A stretch of DNA of 24,353 nucleotides from a virus. The stretch is from positions 1 to 24,353 of IMG/VR virus record IMGVR_UViG_3300042298_000023. One strand, written 5' to 3'. A program made the translations under genes and the position numbers. A model generated the notes under the pieces. That model was not told the DNA's origin. It searched no databases and worked only from the letters and a program-made list of their open reading frames with translations. Below are positions 21,286-24,353 of the stretch, one piece after another. Position 1 is the first letter of the stretch. The number at the start of each line of letters is the position of its first letter.

Positions 21286-21800
21286 TGATCCCAATAGTCG
21301 CATCCCTGCTTGCGTCCCTTGCCGCTAACGGCTTGGGGCTGCTGTCGTCTGCAATTCAGGCAAAGGGCAAGCAGGTTGTCGAGAAAACGCTGGGCGTCAG
21401 CATCCCTGATGACCTAGCGCCAGAAGATGTTGCCAAGCTGCGCCAGCTTCAGTTCGACCATGAGGAGCGCCTGCTTGAACTTGGCATTGAGAAGGCCCGT
21501 CTGGAGCAAGAAGAACTTGAAGTCTTGCTTGCTGCGCAAGCCAACCAAGAAGACAACATCAGTGACCGCTGGAAGACTGATATGTCCTCCGACTCATGGC
21601 TGTCCAAGAATGTGCGCCCCGGAACTCTTGTGTACCTCCTGACTGCTTACGTGGTGTTTGCCCTGCTTGACGGCTACGGGTACAAAATCGCGGAGACGTA
21701 TGTCAACCTGCTCGGGCAGTGGGGTATGTTGGTGATGACCGCGTATTTTGGTGGTCGCACGTTTGAGAAGGTGATGGAAATGCGCCGGGGTTCTAAATGA
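21285..21800 (+). CDS. Holin (GTA-type three-span family)
   Basis: This 171-residue protein starts with GTG overlapping the adhesin stop (TAGTG). Hydrophobic segments lie at about residues 3-23, 113-129 and 140-158, with a long charged amphipathic helix between the first two (GIEKARLEQEELEVLLAAQA). The conserved-looking WKTDMSSDSWLSKNVRPGTL precedes the second span. This matches the three-span holin family found in gene transfer agents and many phages. Holins form the membrane lesions that time lysis. Immediate coupling to the endolysin gene (ATGA) makes the assignment strong. Confidence 0.85.
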   Translation: MIPIVASLLASLAANGLGLLSSAIQAKGKQVVEKTLGVSIPDDLAPEDVAKLRQLQFDHEERLLELGIEKARLEQEELEVLLAAQANQEDNISDRWKTDMSSDSWLSKNVRPGTLVYLLTAYVVFALLDGYGYKIAETYVNLLGQWGMLVMTAYFGGRTFEKVMEMRRGSK

Positions 21801-22162
21801 GCCTAAGCGATGAACAAGCCGCCTTCCTGCTTGATGCCTGCAGGTTGATCCAGCACGCCACAGCGACCGGGTTCAAGGTCACCGGAGGCGAACTAGCCCG
21901 TACCCCGGAGCAGCAAGCCATCTACGTCAAGACGGGCCGCAGCAAGACGATGGACTCAATTCACTTGCGGCGGTGCGCAATTGACCTGAATCTTTTCAAA
22001 GACGGTAAAATCGTCTGGGACAAAGAAACGCTGGCCCCACTTGGCGCATACTGGGAGTCGTTGAACCCTCTGAATTCGTGGGGTGGAAACGGCAGGACGC
22101 TGGTGGACACACCACATTTCTCCAGAGGCCAAGGCAAACCGGAGTGGATAAGGGTGACCTGA
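21797..22162 (+). CDS. Endolysin, M15-type peptidoglycan endopeptidase
   Basis: This 121-residue protein has the zinc peptidase residues in order: SIHLRRCAIDLNLF (His56, Asp63), Trp87 region LGAYWESL, and a final VDTPHFSR (Asp104, His107). The family (VanY/L-alanyl-D-glutamate type) cleaves cross-bridge or stem peptides of peptidoglycan. The N-terminal EQQAIYVKTGRSKT segment is typical. No signal peptide, so export relies on the holin, whose gene it overlaps by four bases. Length is normal for a single-domain enzyme. Confidence 0.92.
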   Translation: MSLSDEQAAFLLDACRLIQHATATGFKVTGGELARTPEQQAIYVKTGRSKTMDSIHLRRCAIDLNLFKDGKIVWDKETLAPLGAYWESLNPLNSWGGNGRTLVDTPHFSRGQGKPEWIRVT

Positions 22163-22163
22163 T

Positions 22164-24353
22164 ATGCCATTGCAAAAGATCACATTGAAAAGTGGGGTGA
22201 ATCGCGAGAACACGCGGTACACCAATGAGGGTGGGTATTACGAGTCGGATAACGTTCGTTTCCGTCAGGGGACACCCGAGAAGATAGGTGGCTGGCTGCG
22301 CATTTCTGCAAACACGTTCCTCGGTGTTTGCCGCTCTCTATGGAACTGGGTGACGCTGAGTTTTGAGAATTTGTTGGGCGTTGGCACCAGCCTAAAGTTC
22401 TACATATCCAACGGCGGTGCTTACTACGATATCACGCCTACGCAGGCAGTCCACACCCTGACCGGCCCGTTTACCACAAACGGCACCACCACGGTTACGG
22501 TCACGGATGCCGGCGGGGGGTACATAAACAGCAGCTTCGTGACGTTTACAGGCGGCACCGCCGTTGGTGGCGTACTCATAACGGGGGAGTACCAGATATC
22601 GTACTCTTCAGGTTCAACCTACACCATCACGGTTGCAACTGCGCCATCGGTAGACACAGGCGGCGGGACAGTCTATGCCGTGTACCAAGTCAATCCCGGC
22701 CCGAGTTACGCGGTCCCGCCGTCTGGATGGGGGTCTGGCGCTTGGAGTTCTGGAACTTGGGGTAACAGCGCTAATTCTTTTGAAACACTGCGGATTTGGA
22801 ACCAATTTAATTTTGGCGAAGACTTGCTGTACGGCCCAAGAGGTGGGCCGCTGTACTACTGGGATGCCACCATCGGGTACATAGCCCCCACGGTTACCAT
22901 GACAATTGCCAACCCCTGCGTTGTCACCACCACACTGAATCTGCCGGATCTGACCCCAATCGTCTTTGAGACTTCCGGCGCACTGCCTACAGGTCTGCTG
23001 GTAGGCACAACCTATTACACCCGGTATGTGTCGTCTACCACGTTTAATCTTTCTTTAGATAGCACAGTAGCAACAATAGAAGCTTCTTGTTCTGGCGCAG
23101 GCGTTAACACACTAACGGTTACTTTTGTAGTAGAAGGAACATTATTGGCAGGGATGACAGTTTACTACCCGACATTTCTTGGAACAATAACTTTTACAGG
23201 GACAGGTACTGGTGGAGTTGGTACGTACAGTGTTAGTGCAGGGGTTTCAGTTTCCTCAACGGTTATGGATGCTGCTACTCTAATTAACACCTCGGGTACG
23301 CAGTCGGGCGTGCAGACCATATCCCAAAGAGGCGTGTTGTTGTCGGCGCTGCCAACAGCAAGCAATGTCCCGCTGAGTCAAATTTTCTTCCTTGTCTCCG
23401 ATGCCAGCCGGTTTGTGCTTTGCTTTGGCACCAATGACATCGGCGCTTCCACGGTTGACCCCATGCTGGTTCGGTGGTCCGATCAAGAAGACCCGTCTAT
23501 GTGGACGCCCGCTATTACCAATCAGTCGGGCAGTATTGGTCTGTCCCACGGCTCCACCATTGTCACGGCTGTTCAGAGTAAGCAAGAGATCGTAATCTTC
23601 ACAGATGCTGCGCTGTATTCATTCCAGTACCTTGGCCCACCATATGTCTGGGGGCCACAGCTACTTGGCGACAACATCTCGCTTACGGGCCCCAATGCAG
23701 TAACGCTGGCGGCGGGGACTATTTATTGGATGGGGGTAGACAAGTTCTACAAGTACGATGGGCGACTGCAGACCCTTAGCTGTGACTTACTCAGGTACGT
23801 TTACAACGACATTGATCGAACGCAGTTTGAGCAAGTCTATGCATCTACCAATGAGGGTTTTAGTGAGGTGTGGTGGTTCTACCCCAGTAATGGCTCTACA
23901 ACTAACGACAGCTATGTGGTCTACAACTACTTAGAGAACATCTGGTACTACGGCTCTATGGCCCGTACTGCATGGCTGGACAGCGGCCTTCAAGACTACC
24001 CCCTTGCTGCCACCTACAGCAACAACCTTGTCCAACATGAACTGGGCGTGGACGACGGTGTGACCGCCACCCTTGCGCCAATCACTGCATTCATCACATC
24101 ATCTCAATTTGATATTGGCGATGGGCACAACTTTGCGTTTGTCTGGAGGATGCTGCCAGACCTGACCTTCAACGGCTCCACCGCCGGGACAACGCCCAGC
24201 CTGACCATGCAGCTTTTGCCGCTACAGAACTCGGGCTCTGGGTTCAACAACCCCAAGTCAGTCGGGGGTGACAGCAGCAGCGCAGAGGGCGCAGTCACAG
24301 CCACCCAGACCTACCCGATTGATCTAGACACCTACAACGGGCAGTTGAACATC
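22164..24353 (+). CDS. Tail nozzle/hub-like virion protein (partial, runs off the end)
   Basis: The frame is open for 730 codons from ATG 22164 to the window end with no stop. The N-terminus has GVNRENTRYTNEGGYYESDN (11-30), VRFRQGTPEKIGGWLRI (31-47), and LWNWVTL and GVGTSLKFYISNGGAYYDIT further on. This signature is widespread in aquatic short-tailed phages for a tail nozzle or stabilisation protein, comparable in role with P22 gp10 or T7 gp12. Later motifs include LVSDASRFVLCFGTNDIG and WWFYPSSNGS with VYNYLENIW. Residues about 100-170 and 245-375 look like inserted beta-modules, the second relatively AT-rich. A Trp/Gly motif WGSGAWSSGTWG lies at 189-200. It starts one base past the endolysin stop. 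Confidence 0.8.
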   Translation, partial: MPLQKITLKSGVNRENTRYTNEGGYYESDNVRFRQGTPEKIGGWLRISANTFLGVCRSLWNWVTLSFENLLGVGTSLKFYISNGGAYYDITPTQAVHTLTGPFTTNGTTTVTVTDAGGGYINSSFVTFTGGTAVGGVLITGEYQISYSSGSTYTITVATAPSVDTGGGTVYAVYQVNPGPSYAVPPSGWGSGAWSSGTWGNSANSFETLRIWNQFNFGEDLLYGPRGGPLYYWDATIGYIAPTVTMTIANPCVVTTTLNLPDLTPIVFETSGALPTGLLVGTTYYTRYVSSTTFNLSLDSTVATIEASCSGAGVNTLTVTFVVEGTLLAGMTVYYPTFLGTITFTGTGTGGVGTYSVSAGVSVSSTVMDAATLINTSGTQSGVQTISQRGVLLSALPTASNVPLSQIFFLVSDASRFVLCFGTNDIGASTVDPMLVRWSDQEDPSMWTPAITNQSGSIGLSHGSTIVTAVQSKQEIVIFTDAALYSFQYLGPPYVWGPQLLGDNISLTGPNAVTLAAGTIYWMGVDKFYKYDGRLQTLSCDLLRYVYNDIDRTQFEQVYASTNEGFSEVWWFYPSNGSTTNDSYVVYNYLENIWYYGSMARTAWLDSGLQDYPLAATYSNNLVQHELGVDDGVTATLAPITAFITSSQFDIGDGHNFAFVWRMLPDLTFNGSTAGTTPSLTMQLLPLQNSGSGFNNPKSVGGDSSSAEGAVTATQTYPIDLDTYNGQLNI

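Noticed and set aside
1-24353. tRNA, rRNA, integrase, attachment site or insertion sequence
   Set aside because: I scanned intergenic stretches for tRNA-like arms and the genes for recombinase/transposase motifs and found none; attachment sites cannot be judged without host flanks.

Overview
The window reads as the virion-structure arm of a tailed double-stranded DNA phage, most likely short-tailed, of the kind known mainly from uncultured aquatic phage contigs. The evidence is the order terminase, portal, scaffold, major capsid, connector/adaptor, tail fibres, holin, endolysin and nozzle-like protein, packed with overlapping start and stop codons. No integrase, tRNA, rRNA or host gene is visible, and the host cannot be named from the sequence; the lysis genes suggest a Gram-negative host. 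The window cuts the last gene, so it is part of a larger genome.

Layout. Positions 1-1100 hold two small leftward genes of unknown function with hairpin terminators, a promoter-like sequence, and two copies of a CTAAYGGTTAG palindrome, one outside each end of the block. Positions 1102-1353 are non-coding and carry two perfect 37-bp direct repeats at a 51-bp period; this is the probable control region ahead of the rightward late operon. Positions 1354-9822 form the packaging and head module: probable small terminase, large terminase, a small conserved protein, portal, another small protein, a GroES-like co-chaperonin, scaffold, a conserved head-region protein, a probable decoration protein and the major capsid protein, closed by a strong terminator. 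Positions 9870-10640 are an inserted HNH endonuclease gene with its own promoter-like sequence, flanked by short direct repeats.

Positions 10647-11700 encode two beta-rich virion proteins. Positions 11693-14063 are a cassette of seven very small, mostly Lys/Gly-rich proteins, several sharing a peptide tag (RGGGIEQRGKTRG and relatives) and often ending in Cys; this is the least explained part of the window. Positions 14063-16485 contain connector and adaptor-like proteins, a zinc-ribbon protein and two more small basic proteins. Positions 16482-21285 hold tail and fibre proteins, including two paralogues, a fibre built from nine 20-residue repeats and a 706-residue beta-rich adhesin with long internal DNA repeats. 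Positions 21285-22162 are the lysis pair (holin, M15 endopeptidase). From 22164 to the window end runs an open tail nozzle/hub-like gene.

How it fits together: the terminase drives DNA through the portal into a shell built on the scaffold. The GroES-like protein probably lends specificity to the host GroEL chaperonin for folding phage proteins, with the capsid the obvious candidate. Adaptors and the nozzle join head to tail, the fibres and adhesin recognise the host, and the holin/endolysin pair releases progeny. Overlapping junctions indicate extensive translational coupling on long rightward transcripts.
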